DNA of 6,500 nucleotides from Zoogloeaceae bacterium (GTDB taxonomy: Bacteria; Pseudomonadota; Gammaproteobacteria; Burkholderiales; Rhodocyclaceae). Below the pieces are notes generated by a model. That model saw only the letters and a program-made list of their open reading frames with translations, was not told the DNA's origin and ran no database searches. A program made the position numbers and the translations under genes. How positions within the stretch are numbered: the first letter of the stretch is position 1; each line of letters begins with the position of its first letter. The stretch lies in assembly GCA_031282665.1 (NCBI GenBank), contig JAITDH010000114.1, positions 1 to 6,500 on the forward strand. The letters run 5' to 3'. This document shows positions 6,272 to 6,500 of this stretch, in pieces.

Positions 6272-6342
6272 ATTTTTGCCGCCGACAATCGTAACTGGCG
6301 TTAAACTTATCAGTTTCCTACTTTCATTTTCTACACGAGCGC

Positions 6343-6500
6343 ATGTCAAATCATATTGTCGTTACCGGCGCGGCCGGGTTCATCGGGTCCAATCTGGTGC
6401 GCGCCCTGAATGAGCGGGGGGAGCGGCGGATCATCGCGGTAGACAATCTTTCCCGCGCGGAGAAGTTCAGGAATCTGGTGGATTGCGAGATTGCGGATTA
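6343..6500 (+). CDS. hldD: ADP-L-glycero-D-manno-heptose-6-epimerase, N-terminal part (partial)
   Basis: HldD (also called RfaD) inverts C6 of ADP-D-glycero-D-manno-heptose to give the L,D form used in the inner core of lipopolysaccharide. Only the first 52 full codons are present; the gene runs off the right edge, and the family is usually a little over 300 residues. The visible part is the start of a short-chain dehydrogenase Rossmann fold: the NADP-binding GAAGFIG at 9-15, then [21 protein letters not shown] at 30-50 (strand two with Asp34-Asn35). The DNLSRA and [13 protein letters not shown] wording is typical of HldD rather than of other sugar epimerases. The ATG at 6343 is the only start that fits the family N-terminus, though its ribosome binding site is weak. 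It diverges from metX. Confidence 0.92.
   Translation, partial: MSNHIVVTGAAGFIGSNLVRALNERGERRIIAVDNLSRAEKFRNLVDCEIAD

Larger units (their letters stand above)
5960..6342. other. 383-bp non-coding region between divergent metX and hldD
   Basis: No credible gene is seen here on either strand. From left to right it holds the metX leader with a hairpin and U-run (5973-6020), a possible metX promoter (6023-6051), a 224-bp inverted-repeat element (6048-6271) and the AT-richer hldD leader (6272-6342). In the hldD leader I see no convincing -35/-10 pair, and the start codon has only a weak GAG four bases upstream. Confidence 0.8.

Noticed and set aside
6272..6342. A defined promoter for hldD
   Set aside because: Several T/A-rich hexamers are present, but no pair with good matches and 16-18 bp spacing could be found by eye.
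6123..6413. 96-codon plus-strand frame across the repeat element into hldD
   Set aside because: It consists of tandem-repeat sequence and then overlaps hldD in another frame. No ribosome binding site or domain is visible.

Overview
The window reads as a stretch of betaproteobacterial chromosome, most like the Rhodocyclales/Nitrosomonadales. The pointers are high-GC coding sequence, separate hisI and hisE genes, the linkage hisF-hisI-hisE-hinT-tatA-tatB-tatC, a MetX/MetW pair, a TAXI-type TRAP solute-binding protein with a C-terminal extension, and an HldD N-terminus typical of that group. No species can be named from the sequence alone.

Layout from left to right. Bases 1-226 are the 3' end of a plus-strand gene, probably a TAXI-family TRAP transporter solute-binding subunit. 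From 271 to 5959 everything is on the minus strand and tightly packed. In transcription order (right to left) it runs metX, metW, hisF, hisI, hisE, hinT, tatA, tatB, tatC, then a small AT-richer gene for a secreted protein of unknown function. Three gene pairs (metX/metW, hisI/hisE, tatB/tatC) overlap by the four bases ATGA, which suggests translational coupling. Bases 5960-6342 are a 383-bp non-coding region between divergent genes. At 6343 the plus-strand hldD gene begins and runs off the right edge.

How the genes work together. MetX acylates homoserine and MetW is its usual partner, giving the entry to methionine. HisF, HisI and HisE carry out steps of histidine synthesis: HisE and HisI take phosphoribosyl-ATP to ProFAR, and HisF with HisH makes imidazole-glycerol phosphate after HisA. 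HisG, HisA, HisH and HisB are not in the window. TatA, TatB and TatC form a complete twin-arginine translocase. HinT is a purine nucleoside phosphoramidase. HldD makes the ADP-heptose used for the lipopolysaccharide core.

Most of the window is ordinary housekeeping sequence and I see no new multi-gene system. The parts worth a second look are: a 224-bp near-symmetrical inverted-repeat element between metX and hldD, with three 17-bp tandem repeats in its loop and -35-like boxes facing out at both ends; a hairpin plus U-run just ahead of the metX ribosome binding site; a break in the usual his cluster directly upstream of hisF, marked by a short heptamer repeat; a five-unit 12-bp tandem repeat inside tatB; and an AT-rich secreted protein after tatC with a TIMP/netrin-like cysteine pattern.
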